Shown here: piece by piece, positions 25,400 through 34,123 of the stretch
How the letters are laid out: each line of letters opens with the position of its first letter
Numbering within the stretch: the stretch's first letter is position 1
From: Chloroflexota bacterium
Lineage (GTDB): Bacteria; Chloroflexota; Anaerolineae; Anaerolineales; Anaerolineaceae
Direction of reading: 5' to 3'
Length of the DNA: 64,000 nucleotides
NCBI GenBank assembly: GCA_029556265.1
Contig: JAKQFH010000025.1
Location: 1 to 64,000, forward strand
Position numbers and translations under genes: made by a program
Notes under the pieces: generated by a model
What the model was told of the DNA's origin: nothing
What the model saw: the letters and a program-made list of their open reading frames with translations, nothing else
The model's database searches: none

Positions 25400-26938
25400 T
25401 TATGGAACGATGATCTGGAGAGTTGTGGTCTCGGGATCAAAGATGAAGGTCACGTTGCCATCAGCGGCAACCGTGAACTTGTAATTGCCTTCGCCATCGC
25501 CGTAGGAAACAGCCCAGCCGCCGTCAAGGGCAACTTTGCATTCGTATTCGCCAGCGGGGATCAGGAAGGTGCCGGTGTATTTGCCGTCTTCGCCCTTCAC
25601 CAGAGCGGTCTGAGCGCAGTAAGGCATCCAATCGGAGGCGCAGCCGACTTTGGTCTGGTAAGAACCAGGCACGTTGACCATGCCCTTGGAGGCAATCGCA
25701 ATCTTGATGTTGTTGGCGGCATCGGTGTAAGCCTGTTCGGGGGTCTTATCGCCGTTGAAGATAAAGGTCAGGGCATTGCCCCAGTCAGACCAGACAGCGC
25801 CCATTTCGGGGATAGCGGGCATAGGCAGAGCGCCTTCGCCGGCTTCCGCAATCGCCTTCAGATCCGGGTCGTCCACTTTCTCGAGGGCGGGGATATAGGC
25901 GGGGCCGCGGGGGTCAGCTTCGTAGAGCTTGAGCATTGCGTCTTCGGTCGCGACGAATTCAGTCAGGAAGGTCTGCGCAAGCAGGATATTCTCGCTGAAG
26001 GCATTCACAACAAAGCCCTGGACGCCGAGGAAGGGGGTGCCGCCATCCGGGAACTTGGTGATGGCAAAGGGAGTACCAGCTTTGCGCAGGTTTTTAATTT
26101 CCCAGGGGCCATTCATGAAGAACGCCACGTTGCCGTCTTTGAACATGGATTTCGCGGTGGTGTTGTCAGTGTTGCTGGAAAGCGTACCGTCTTTGACCCA
26201 ATCCAACGCCATTTGGCCGAACTTGATCATGCCTTCACCGCCGACGCCGATGTCTGCCGGGTTGTAATCGCCATTGGCATCCACACCAAAGATATAGCCG
26301 CCCTGAGAGGTCATCCAGGGATAGGCGTCATAGGAGGTGCCGGCCAAAACAATGCCGTATTCCACTTTACCGTCAGCAATCAACTGCTGGCTGATATCGT
26401 GAACTTCCTGCCAGGTGGTGGGAGGCGTTGGGACGAGCTCGGTGTTGTAGAAGAAACCGAGGTTTTCCTGGGCATAGGGCATTCCGTAGAGCTTACCTCC
26501 GTAGGTAAAAGCTTTAATGGAGGACTCGACGAAATCGGATTTCTTTTCACCAAGGTCGATTTCGGCGGCCAGACCAGAGGCAACCAAAGCGGGCACCTGA
26601 TCATGGGGAATCACGATAATATCGGGACCTTCGCCAGCGGGAGCGGCAACGGTGAATTGATCGCGAATACCGGAGATATTCTCAACGACCACATCCACGT
26701 TGTACTCAGCCTTGAACTTCGCGCCCAATTCAGCAAGAACGGGAGCGCGCTGTTCGTCCGCCCAGATGCGCAGAGTGCCAGCGACGGCTTCGGTCGGAGC
26801 CTCAGTCGGGGCTTCGGTTACTACAGGAGCCTCAGTCGGGGCTTCAGTAACGACCGGGACTTCTGCTGCTTTGGCGCAAGCGCCAAGCACCATACTTGCA
26901 ATCAAAAAGATTGCGACGAGCATAATACTTTTCTTCAT
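25400..26938 (-). CDS. malE: maltodextrin-binding lipoprotein with C-terminal X25-like starch module
   Basis: A 512-residue extracytoplasmic binding protein. Signal with lipobox LGAC (Cys21), a TEAP-repeat linker (about 27-47), then the MalE fold: GTLRIWADEQRAPVLAELGAKFKAEY, GPDIIVIPHD, FFMNGPWEIKNLRKAGT. The last 93 residues (420-512) are an extra domain: VNVPGSYQTKVGCASDWMPYC..., IPAGEYECKVALDGGW, VTFIFDPETTTLQI. This resembles the X25 modules of amylopullulanases, which have the same VG(S)-x-Q-x3-GC-x-DW and PAG-x-YE-x-KVAL-x-G-x-W pattern. The ATG at 26938 has AAAGGAG. It binds maltodextrins at the cell surface and hands them to MalFG. Confidence 0.9.
   Translation of the reverse strand: MKKSIMLVAIFLIASMVLGACAKAAEVPVVTEAPTEAPVVTEAPTEAPTEAVAGTLRIWADEQRAPVLAELGAKFKAEYNVDVVVENISGIRDQFTVAAPAGEGPDIIVIPHDQVPALVASGLAAEIDLGEKKSDFVESSIKAFTYGGKLYGMPYAQENLGFFYNTELVPTPPTTWQEVHDISQQLIADGKVEYGIVLAGTSYDAYPWMTSQGGYIFGVDANGDYNPADIGVGGEGMIKFGQMALDWVKDGTLSSNTDNTTAKSMFKDGNVAFFMNGPWEIKNLRKAGTPFAITKFPDGGTPFLGVQGFVVNAFSENILLAQTFLTEFVATEDAMLKLYEADPRGPAYIPALEKVDDPDLKAIAEAGEGALPMPAIPEMGAVWSDWGNALTFIFNGDKTPEQAYTDAANNIKIAIASKGMVNVPGSYQTKVGCASDWMPYCAQTALVKGEDGKYTGTFLIPAGEYECKVALDGGWAVSYGDGEGNYKFTVAADGNVTFIFDPETTTLQIIVP
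26796..26850 (-). repeat. 30-bp tandem repeat in the malE linker
   Basis: Two nearly identical 25-base blocks (26796-26820 and 26826-26850) repeat with a 30-bp period and encode the TEAPTEAPVV spacer between the lipidated Cys and the binding domain. Such repeats change spacer length by slippage. Confidence 0.75.
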
Positions 26939-27005
26939 TAGTTTCTCCTTTGAAACACTCGAATGATTTGGCTGTATTTGCCATTGTTTTACGGACATCC
27001 TGACC

Positions 27006-27500
27006 TCAATTGATGAACGTTGAAATGGGCCGCGCGTTTCCCAGGTGCTGCGCGGCTTTCTGGCTCACTGTATTTTTGGGGGCCAGGGTGTTTTCGATGT
27101 GACTGCTTACGGCGGTGTAACGGTTCAGCTCTTCTTCGCTAAAAAGTGACATCAGGTGGTCTACGAGTGCCAGATACTCCGGATAGACCCGTTCAAAAAG
27201 CATGCAGCCGGATTCGGTTAACGAAAGTTGGAAGCTTCGGCGGTCTTCCGGGTGCGCCTTACGCAATACCAGCCCATCTTTTTGCATTCCCTGAACGACG
27301 CGCGTGGTGTTGGACTTGGTGCACAGCATCAGATCACTCAGATCCATGTAAGTAATTCCGGGGTGATTTTGGATATGTAACAAGGCATAGAAACGGGGAA
27401 TCGAAAGGTTGTACTGACTGAGAAAGGCTTTCTCATGGTTATCAATATGAAGAAAAATAGCCTTCAAAGATTCGTAAAAAGTCATGCCTTCCGGTACCAT
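27006..27500 (-). CDS. MarR-family transcriptional regulator
   Basis: Winged-helix regulator of 164 residues (from ATG 27500; ATG 27485 is an alternative). Seen: N-terminal dimer helix, YNLSIPRFYALLHIQNHPGITYMDLSDLM, the recognition helix LCTKSNTTRVVQGMQKDGLV, and the wing RKAHPEDRRSFQLSLTESG, which carries the usual D-x-R. It lies directly upstream of malE on the same strand with a 67-bp gap and no visible terminator or promoter in between, so it is probably the first gene of the mal operon. That is unusual, since sugar operons normally use LacI-type regulators. The ligand is unknown; autoregulation through its own promoter is likely. Confidence 0.88.
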   Translation of the reverse strand: MVPEGMTFYESLKAIFLHIDNHEKAFLSQYNLSIPRFYALLHIQNHPGITYMDLSDLMLCTKSNTTRVVQGMQKDGLVLRKAHPEDRRSFQLSLTESGCMLFERVYPEYLALVDHLMSLFSEEELNRYTAVSSHIENTLAPKNTVSQKAAQHLGNARPISTFIN

Positions 27501-27545
27501 TTTCCAACAGACTAAGCGCTGCAGCAATTAGTTAACATATCAACC

Positions 27546-27573
27546 ATTTTAGTATTAAAGTGATTTTTGTCAA
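27546..27573 (-). promoter_or_regulatory. promoter of the marR-malEFG operon
   Basis: TTGACA (27568-27573) and TAAAAT (27546-27551) on the minus strand with a 16-bp spacer, an excellent sigma-70-type match, 46 bp upstream of the marR start. A GTTAAC-centred near-palindrome just downstream (near 27530-27536) could be the MarR operator. Confidence 0.7.
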
Positions 27574-27771
27574 GAATTAATCCAAGCTTAACATTGTCAT
27601 GCGTTGCACTTTAAGGAAACAGCAATACGGCTGGTTGGGTACATCTCCGTCGGCATTCACACTGACGGTGAACGGCGCTCTGCCGCCGCAGTGATGCTGA
27701 TAGTTTTTTTGCGGCCCGTAAATGCCGGGGGTCTTCTTGACGTTTTACTGTCTGAATGTTAACCTTAGCCC

Positions 27772-28563
27772 ATGACAACAATATCCCTCACAACTGACTT
27801 CGGAAACCTGAATGGTTTTGTCGGCACCCTGAAAGGGGTGATTTGGAACATCGCGCCAGGCGCGCAGATTGCCGATATTACCCACGATATCCCCGCCCAG
27901 GATGTTCGCCAGGGCGCGATCGCCCTCTGGCGGGCCGCGCCTTTCTTCCCGCCCGGCTCGGTACACATTGCCGTCGTTGACCCTGGCGTGGGTACTGACC
28001 GCCGCCCGATTGGGGCGCGCTTTGGAAACCAATTTTTCATCGCGCCGGATAACGGTTTGCTGACCCCGATGTTGGAGGATGCCGAGGCTGCCGGGGAATC
28101 CGTGCAAATTATCTGCTTGGATCAATCCCGATTTTGGCTCCCCAGCGTAAGCCGCACCTTCCACGGGCGGGATATCTTTGCACCTTGCGGGGCGCATCTT
28201 GCAAATGGTGTCCCATTATCCGAACTGGGCACGCCTGTAACCGAAATCGTACGCAAACCCCTGCCAAAACCCGAACAAACAGAACTGGGCTTTCGCGCTC
28301 ATATCCTCCTGGCAGACGTGTTCGGCAATCTCACCACGGACCTGCCCGCCAGCTGGGTCAGAGACTACGAAAAGGTCACTTTCACGCTGCACGGCAAAAC
28401 AATTGAGGGTCTGACGCTCTCTTATGGACATAAGCAAATTGGCGACCTGGTTGCCCTGGAAGACAGCGAAGGTTATATTGAAATCGCGGTGGTTAATGGC
28501 AGCGCGAAAAACTTTCTTTCCGCCCAAATTGATGACGTGGTTGAGGTCTGCCTGAATGCCTGA
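27772..28563 (+). CDS. S-adenosyl-L-methionine hydroxide adenosyltransferase (DUF62)
   Basis: A 263-residue DUF62 enzyme, which hydrolyses SAM to adenosine and methionine. The N-terminal TTDFG (7-11) and the D-R-H set Asp70 (VVDPGVGT), Arg77 and His131 (RTFHGRDIFAP) have the spacing of the characterised archaeal enzymes. The C-terminal domain (VFGNLTTDLP, IEIAVVNGSAKNFL) is complete. It overlaps the following ECF ATPase gene by 8 bp, so it is translationally coupled to a transporter. This pairing suggests that the reaction is linked to uptake of a SAM-, purine- or methionine-related compound; that is inference. Confidence 0.93.
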   Translation: MTTISLTTDFGNLNGFVGTLKGVIWNIAPGAQIADITHDIPAQDVRQGAIALWRAAPFFPPGSVHIAVVDPGVGTDRRPIGARFGNQFFIAPDNGLLTPMLEDAEAAGESVQIICLDQSRFWLPSVSRTFHGRDIFAPCGAHLANGVPLSELGTPVTEIVRKPLPKPEQTELGFRAHILLADVFGNLTTDLPASWVRDYEKVTFTLHGKTIEGLTLSYGHKQIGDLVALEDSEGYIEIAVVNGSAKNFLSAQIDDVVEVCLNA

Positions 28564-30178
28564 GCAAGACGCCCTGCCCCTCGTTATTCGGGACCTGTCC
28601 TTTCGCTACAACTCTCGCAGCGCGCCAGCCATTAAAAATATAAACCTGGAGCTGTACCCAGGGGAAGTGCTGCTGTTGGCGGGCTCGAGCGGCTGTGGGA
28701 AAACCACCCTGATGCGCTGCATCAACGGGCTCATTCCGGAAGCTTATCACGGCGAAATGACAGGCGACATCCTGCTTTACGGCGAAAGCGTGCGCGGGAA
28801 AAAACTCTCGGATATCTCTCAGCATGTCGGCACGCTGCTGCAAGACCCTGAGCGACAAATCCTGGGCACTTACGTGCTCAATGAAGTTTGTTTCGGGCTG
28901 GAGTGTCTGGGTTTGGAACGTTCGGAGATGATTCGCCGCGGAGAGGAAGCCCTGCGGCGGTTGAATATCCTGCACCTGCGCGATAAAGAAACCTTCGGTA
29001 CATCCGGTGGGGAAAAGCAAAAGGTGGCGCTGGCTGGCGTGCTGGCCATGCAGCCGAAAATCCTGCTTCTGGATGAACCGCTCGCGAGCCTGGACCCCGC
29101 CTCCGCGCGCGAAGCGCTGCTGGCTTTCAGGCAGCTGGCGGATGAAGGTCTGGCAGTCATGATCGTGGAACACCGCGTCGAGGATGTGCTCGCGATTCAT
29201 CCCGAACGCGTTATCTATATGGAAGATGGCGAGATAACCTACCAGGGCAGTCCCGCCGGGCTAAGTCAGGTGGTGGATTATCACAAGATAAAACTGCCCG
29301 CTGAGGATATCCTCGCGCGGGCAAAAAAAGAGCCCGAAGCTGATTTTGTGCCGGCGGTGCCAAAACTGGATTACTCCAAACCCCTGCTTCAATTCAATGA
29401 GGTCGGCTTTCACTATCATGAAGATTTGCCCGAGGTATTGCACGGGATTAATCTGAATATCTATACCGGCGAGGTAATCGCAATCCTGGGGCACAACGGC
29501 TCCGGGAAAACCACGCTCGTCAAACACGCGCTCGGTTTGCTCAAACCCACCCGCGGCAGCGTGCTGCTGGAGGGTATGAATTCCAAATCAACAACAGTGG
29601 CCAAAGCCGCCCGCACTGTAGGTTACGTCTTCCAAAGCCCGACGCAGATGCTTTTTGCCGCAACTGTCGAAGACGAACTTTCTTTTGGACCGCAAAACCT
29701 GGGCTTTTCAAAAGAAACCATCGCGGAAAATGTGCGTTGGGCAATTCAATCTGTGCACCTCGAGGAAGAGCTGGGCACCCCACCGCTGGCGCTTTCTTTT
29801 GGTCAGCAAAAGCGGGTCAGCATCGCTTCCGTGCTTTCCATGCGCTCACGCATCCTGATGATGGACGAGCCCACCGCCGGGCAGGATTACTGGAACTACC
29901 AATCCTTTATGGACACTATCCTGCAAATGCCGGGCTTTGATTCAATTATTTTTATCACGCATGACCTGGACCTGGCGCTGACTTACGCGAACCGCATCAT
30001 TGTGCTCTTTGACGGCGAAATCGTGGCGGACGGCGCCCCGCAGGACGTGCTCCAGGATACCGACCGGCTGCTTCAATGGAGGCTGCTGCCAACCAGCCTT
30101 CTCGAATTGAACTTCCGGATGCTCCCCCGGACGGGGAAGTTTCAGCGCGCTGAAGCGTTGGCGCGTTATGTCGGATAG
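28556..30178 (+). CDS. ECF transporter energising ATPase, fused A-A' (two ABC domains)
   Basis: A 540-residue tandem ABC protein. Domain 1: Walker A GSSGCGKTT (43-51), signature TSGGEKQKV, Walker B ILLLDEPLASLD. Domain 2: Walker A GHNGSGKTT (near residue 312), signature LSFGQQKRV, Walker B ILMMDEPTAGQD. The fusion of EcfA1 and EcfA2 into one chain is found in several phyla. It drives the T/S components encoded downstream (30383 and 30992). It is translationally coupled to the DUF62 gene; 204 bp separate it from the S component. Confidence 0.93.
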   Translation: MPEQDALPLVIRDLSFRYNSRSAPAIKNINLELYPGEVLLLAGSSGCGKTTLMRCINGLIPEAYHGEMTGDILLYGESVRGKKLSDISQHVGTLLQDPERQILGTYVLNEVCFGLECLGLERSEMIRRGEEALRRLNILHLRDKETFGTSGGEKQKVALAGVLAMQPKILLLDEPLASLDPASAREALLAFRQLADEGLAVMIVEHRVEDVLAIHPERVIYMEDGEITYQGSPAGLSQVVDYHKIKLPAEDILARAKKEPEADFVPAVPKLDYSKPLLQFNEVGFHYHEDLPEVLHGINLNIYTGEVIAILGHNGSGKTTLVKHALGLLKPTRGSVLLEGMNSKSTTVAKAARTVGYVFQSPTQMLFAATVEDELSFGPQNLGFSKETIAENVRWAIQSVHLEEELGTPPLALSFGQQKRVSIASVLSMRSRILMMDEPTAGQDYWNYQSFMDTILQMPGFDSIIFITHDLDLALTYANRIIVLFDGEIVADGAPQDVLQDTDRLLQWRLLPTSLLELNFRMLPRTGKFQRAEALARYVG

Positions 30179-30382
30179 GGCTTGTTCTTTCAAAGTTCGG
30201 CGTTTGGTCTGCGGAGAAAGCAGAATTTTTGGCTGCTCAAAGCAATGCACTAAAATAACTGTGTTCATTTTCGGGTCAGTCAAAATGTTCATTGAACAAG
30301 GTATAAGCCGCAGAGACCCGCAGCTGTTTATCGGGTAGAATTGCACTGTATTATTCGTGATTACTGATTCAGGAGGTTTTGT

Positions 30383-30937
30383 ATGCAAGAAAAGAAGTCT
30401 TTATGGAAATTTGGTACGAAGCAAGTTGTGTTTGCCGCCATTGGCGCGGCTTTGTATGCTGTCCTGGCATATGCCACCAACATGTTCCAGCTGCCCGGCG
30501 CTGGTAATGTGTCATTCAGACCTGCTGTCGTCATTCCGATGTTCTTCGGCATCGCGTTTGGACCGATTGTCGGTTTCATCGCCGGATTTGTTGGCAACAT
30601 CCTGGCAGACCTGCTCTCCGGTTACGGCTTTTGGTTTTGGTGGGATCTGGGCAACGGTCTCCTCGGCCTGGTGCCGGGGCTTATCTATCCCCTCATTGAA
30701 AACTACAAAGCCGGCAAGTCTATCCTGCTCGCCGAACTTTTTGTAGTACTCGGTTCCGCGATTGGCATGGGCGTGGCATCTTTATCCGAAATGTGGGTCT
30801 CCGGCGCGGATTTGAACACGGTCATTTTCGCGAATTTCGTGCCAGCCCTCATCCCCGATGTGATCAATGGACTGGTACTGGTTCCGCTTCTGATGATTGC
30901 CTACGCTGCCATAACCCAGCGCAGCGGTCGCAGCTAA
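30383..30937 (+). CDS. ECF transporter S component (substrate-specific subunit)
   Basis: A 184-residue integral membrane protein with about six helices, preceded by a perfect AGGAGG. Seen: VVFAAIGAALYAVLAYATN at the first helix, VSFRPAVVIPMFFGIAFGPIVGFIAGFVGNILADLL in the middle and a long C-terminal helix. The AxxxGALYAxL type start and the GPxxGxxxGxxxNxxxD segment are typical of ECF S subunits. The substrate cannot be read; linkage to SAM hydrolase points towards a nucleoside, methionine or cofactor precursor. No riboswitch was recognised in the 204-bp gap upstream. Confidence 0.88.
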   Translation: MQEKKSLWKFGTKQVVFAAIGAALYAVLAYATNMFQLPGAGNVSFRPAVVIPMFFGIAFGPIVGFIAGFVGNILADLLSGYGFWFWWDLGNGLLGLVPGLIYPLIENYKAGKSILLAELFVVLGSAIGMGVASLSEMWVSGADLNTVIFANFVPALIPDVINGLVLVPLLMIAYAAITQRSGRS

Positions 30938-30950
30938 CTTTTGCTTCCCG

Positions 30951-30975
30951 GGCAGGCGGCAGTGCCGCCTGCCCA
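30951..30975 (+). promoter_or_regulatory. perfect hairpin between S and T genes
   Basis: GGGCAGGCGGCA (30951-30962) and its exact complement (30964-30975) around a single G, 13 bp after the S stop and 16 bp before the T start. No T tract follows, so it is more likely an mRNA-stability or attenuation element lowering T relative to S than a full terminator. Confidence 0.65.
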
Positions 30976-30991
30976 GTGATACCACCTTCCC

Positions 30992-31864
30992 ATGCTCGTA
31001 AGCTGGCACTACAAATATCGCGGCAGCCCGATGGATCAGATTGATCCCCGGGCGCGTTGGATTTTCTCCTTCGCTTTTCTGGTGGCCGCAACCTCCACCT
31101 GGAACAGCGCCATGCTGGCAGTTCTGTTTGTCATTGCCATCATCTGGTACAGCCTGGGGAAAACCACCTGGAAAGAAACGCGCCGCGGCTGGACTCTGGT
31201 CTTAATCATGCTTTTTACCATGATTGTGGTCAACACCATCATTACCGGCGGTGGTGCAGGCGGCGTGGTACCCGAAGGCGGAAAATTGGTTTGGCCCGAA
31301 GGCATCCGTTTGTTTGGCAAGCTGCTGAGACCTGGCCTGACCGTTGACCGGATTTGGTTTGCCCTTTGTCAGCTGATGCGCATCGGCGGTATCTCAATGT
31401 TTTTTATTCTGATCCCCTATACGATGGATTCACGCTCCTACGGCGCCACCTTCAGCAAGCTGGGGCTGCCAGACAAACTGGCATACACCATGGAACTGTC
31501 CATTCGTTTCATTCCCAGCCTGGCGCGCAGTTTCTCAATCACCCTGGATGCCCAGCGCGCCCGCGCTTTCGAACTGGATGACGTAAAGGGCGGAATTATC
31601 CGGAAAATTGGCCGGATCGCGCCGCTCATCATCCCTGTGACGATGAATGCTATCCTCTCCAGCGAAGACATCGCCAACGCCATGGATTTGCGCGGTTTTG
31701 GACAGCGCAAACGCACCTGGCTGTTCGAGTTGAAATACCATTGGTGGGATTACCTGGTCATCGCGTTTGGTTTTCTGATAGCTGCTGGAAGTCTGATTTT
31801 GGTTTATGTCTACAAACTCGGTTCGTTTTCTGTTCCCCTGTTCTTCTATCAACTCTTTCAATAG
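30992..31864 (+). CDS. ecfT: ECF transporter T component (transmembrane energy-coupling subunit)
   Basis: A 290-residue membrane protein of the CbiQ/EcfT family. The N-terminal KYRGSPMDQIDPRARWIFSF and the cytoplasmic coupling helices with the Ala-Arg-type motifs (DAQRARAFELDD and ANAMDLRGFG) match the sites that dock onto the two ABC domains. It completes a group II-like, dedicated ECF transporter (A-A', S, T) in one operon. The ATG at 30992 has only a weak ribosome binding site, consistent with lower expression after the hairpin. Confidence 0.9.
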   Translation: MLVSWHYKYRGSPMDQIDPRARWIFSFAFLVAATSTWNSAMLAVLFVIAIIWYSLGKTTWKETRRGWTLVLIMLFTMIVVNTIITGGGAGGVVPEGGKLVWPEGIRLFGKLLRPGLTVDRIWFALCQLMRIGGISMFFILIPYTMDSRSYGATFSKLGLPDKLAYTMELSIRFIPSLARSFSITLDAQRARAFELDDVKGGIIRKIGRIAPLIIPVTMNAILSSEDIANAMDLRGFGQRKRTWLFELKYHWWDYLVIAFGFLIAAGSLILVYVYKLGSFSVPLFFYQLFQ

Positions 31865-31973
31865 GATTCGTTCTTCCCGGCGGGACGACCCGAAAACCCT
31901 GATAACAGGGAGTGATTAAAACGCTGCGGTAAATAACTCGAATTGAAATGGGTTATCTCAGGAGACCCGCGTG

Positions 31974-32831
31974 TCAGGCATCATCTGGCAGCGGGGACAG
32001 GGCCGTCTGTTCAAATTCCGTCAGGATTTCTCGCAAATAAACACGGGGAGAAAGGGTTTTATCGCGCGCCAAAGGGTTCAGGTCCATTGCGTACGCCACG
32101 GCGCGAGCGTTATCCACGGCGTTGGGTTCATCCATGGTGGCGTTGGCGGCGCGCCTGCCCGGAATCGCACGATCATAGCGTTTGCCGCTCTCGACCTGGG
32201 TGCCAAATACTTTCAAAAGTTCGCGCTGCAGCTCCAGGCGCTCAGAACAATCAAAAGCTATCCGAAAGCGCTCTGGCAGCCATTCCAAACCGCGCCAGAC
32301 CTCGCAGCCGAAGACTCTTTCCGGGAGCATCGCTGCCGGCAGGCCGCGCAGCGCCTGAATAACGCGCCAGGCAGCCGCGGTATGAGTCGGGTGCGAATCT
32401 AACAGGCTGTGGGTATAAACCCAGCAGGGCCGCGCCATGATCAGCAGGCTGGCGAGGCTTTGCACGACCGCGTTTCTCTGGCGAATATCCTGGCTGGCAT
32501 AATTCATGAAGACGAGCGCCCCATACCTGCCAATCCGGGCTGCGGTCTTTTGCTCTTCCTTACGCAAGGCGGCCAGCTGGTCGTCGCTCCAGGCGGCAAA
32601 CTTACCCGCGCGCGGCGCGCCTCTGCCATCCGTGAGCACCACACCGCCAAAGACGCTGCCACCTTTGGCGTATCCTTTGAGGATGCCGTCTATTGCCATG
32701 ATTTCCAGGTCATCCGGGTGCGCGGCAATCCCCAGGTGCGTGATTGAAGCCAATAACTCCTGTTCAGCCGCCGCATCGGAGACAAGCTCCCCTGTTTCTG
32801 GCACATAAACTTCAAATATCGCTGCGCTCAT
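31974..32831 (-). CDS. LmbE/PIG-L family deacetylase
   Basis: A 285-residue zinc deacetylase of the LmbE/PIG-L type. The first metal motif is AHPDDLE (His38, Asp41) and the second is HPTH (His150), followed by TAAAW. The family removes N-acetyl groups from GlcNAc-linked compounds (GlcNAc-PI, bacillithiol and mycothiol precursors, chito-oligosaccharides). The N terminus (residues 1-30) is longer than usual and has no signal peptide, so the enzyme is cytoplasmic. ATG at 32831 follows AAAAGGTGG. It is convergent with ecfT and single-gene. The acceptor is unknown. Confidence 0.9.
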   Translation of the reverse strand: MSAAIFEVYVPETGELVSDAAAEQELLASITHLGIAAHPDDLEIMAIDGILKGYAKGGSVFGGVVLTDGRGAPRAGKFAAWSDDQLAALRKEEQKTAARIGRYGALVFMNYASQDIRQRNAVVQSLASLLIMARPCWVYTHSLLDSHPTHTAAAWRVIQALRGLPAAMLPERVFGCEVWRGLEWLPERFRIAFDCSERLELQRELLKVFGTQVESGKRYDRAIPGRRAANATMDEPNAVDNARAVAYAMDLNPLARDKTLSPRVYLREILTEFEQTALSPLPDDA

Positions 32832-32911
32832 CCACCTTTTCTTCCGGTGTCAGGTGAGAAAAGCCAGGCGTGGGAAGATCGCACCCCGCGCCTGGCATTG
32901 GTAAGTTGTGG

Positions 32912-34123
32912 TTATAGGCCCAGGTCTCCGATTGAAAGCCTGCCCCAATCTACCGCGCTGTCGGAATACGCGTCGATAACAAAGGGAAGCAAGGTCCGCG
33001 TTTCGGACACTCTGTCGTAGACATAGACTTGGCGCACGCCGCCAAATTCCCGGGAATAAAGAATCCGGCTGCTATCCGGCGACCAGGCCAGGAATTCCGC
33101 GTTGCCGCTTTCCACCAGAAGCTGTTCGTGCCCATCCGGACTTATGAGGATGACCATATGCTCTGTGGCGGTCCTTTGCACAGGGTCAATCTCGACCAGG
33201 GTAAAGGCTATCATGCTTCCATCCGGAGACCATTCCTGGCGGATAGGCGCGGTATCTGAGCGGTTGTAAATCGTTATGGGGCTGCTCAGGTTGCTGCCGG
33301 CGGTATAGAGCGCGCTTTCCTCATAACCGTACATCTGCCACTGTCCGAACACCGTCCGGGAGCTATCGGGGGAGAAATCAATCGCGCCAATTTGGAAGCT
33401 GAACGGCGGGCTTATCTGGTTGAGAGTAGGCAGATGCCAGACTGATTCGCTGCCGCACTCGGAATAACAGCCGCAGCTGTTGGCAACCAGCCACTGCCCA
33501 TCGTTGGAGATGGTATTGACGAACTTCAAACCTCCGCCGATGTTGCCCAGATTGGTCGAGCTGCTCAGATTGGTCTGGTCATAGCGCATGACGTTAAAGT
33601 TCAATAAGGATTGGTCTTCCAGGTTCTCGACAGGCGGGCAGGTCATATTCCCAAGCATGGTGAAAAACTGTCGGCCAACCCCGTTCCACTTGATGAACTT
33701 GCCGTAGGCGCTCATATCAACCTTCGTTCCGCTGGTGAAATCATTCATATAGCTGTTCTCACCTTTGATATACGCCAACACTGCTCCGTCAGGAGAAATT
33801 TCCGCTTTATTATAGGCATTCCCGTAATCCCCCGGCACGCCATCAAAGGTCAACTGCTCCAGGGTTCCCGAATCAACCAGATAGCGCCAGAGGTTAGCGT
33901 TGTATCGGAAAATAATTTGACCGTTCGGAGGAGCCAGCGCCTCAGTTGGCTCGAGGGTGGGTGTGGGTTCCAGGGTTGGCTCCGAGTGTTCTGTCGGTAT
34001 GGCGGGCGGCAGGGTCGGGGCTTCAGTTGGGAGTTTTGGGATGAAAGAGGGAAAACAAGCCTGCAGCAAAAGCAGGCAAACAATAATCAGAAAGATTTCC
34101 AAGGGTCGGCGGCTGCGCATCAT
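32912..34123 (-). CDS. TolB-like beta-propeller lipoprotein
   Basis: A 403-residue lipoprotein (lipobox LQAC, Cys23) with a Pro/Glu/Thr linker (about 30-65, TEAPTLPP, EPTLEPTPTLEPTEA), then WD40-like/TolB-like blades. Repeating motifs: AEISPDGAVLAYIKG, AIDFSPDSSRTVFGQW, QEWSPDGSMIAFTLV and LAWSPDSSRILYSR, with a last blade RQVYVYDRVSETRTLLP. Such extracytoplasmic propellers bind partners or ligands; no catalytic residues are apparent. The start is the first of two adjacent ATG codons, after AAAGGAG. No operon partners apart from the LmbE gene 80 bp downstream on the same strand. Confidence 0.85.
   Translation of the reverse strand: MMRSRRPLEIFLIIVCLLLLQACFPSFIPKLPTEAPTLPPAIPTEHSEPTLEPTPTLEPTEALAPPNGQIIFRYNANLWRYLVDSGTLEQLTFDGVPGDYGNAYNKAEISPDGAVLAYIKGENSYMNDFTSGTKVDMSAYGKFIKWNGVGRQFFTMLGNMTCPPVENLEDQSLLNFNVMRYDQTNLSSSTNLGNIGGGLKFVNTISNDGQWLVANSCGCYSECGSESVWHLPTLNQISPPFSFQIGAIDFSPDSSRTVFGQWQMYGYEESALYTAGSNLSSPITIYNRSDTAPIRQEWSPDGSMIAFTLVEIDPVQRTATEHMVILISPDGHEQLLVESGNAEFLAWSPDSSRILYSREFGGVRQVYVYDRVSETRTLLPFVIDAYSDSAVDWGRLSIGDLGL

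Noticed and set aside
30179-30382. Riboswitch upstream of the ECF S component
   Set aside because: No known riboswitch consensus (TPP, cobalamin, purine, SAM) could be recognised in these 204 bp.
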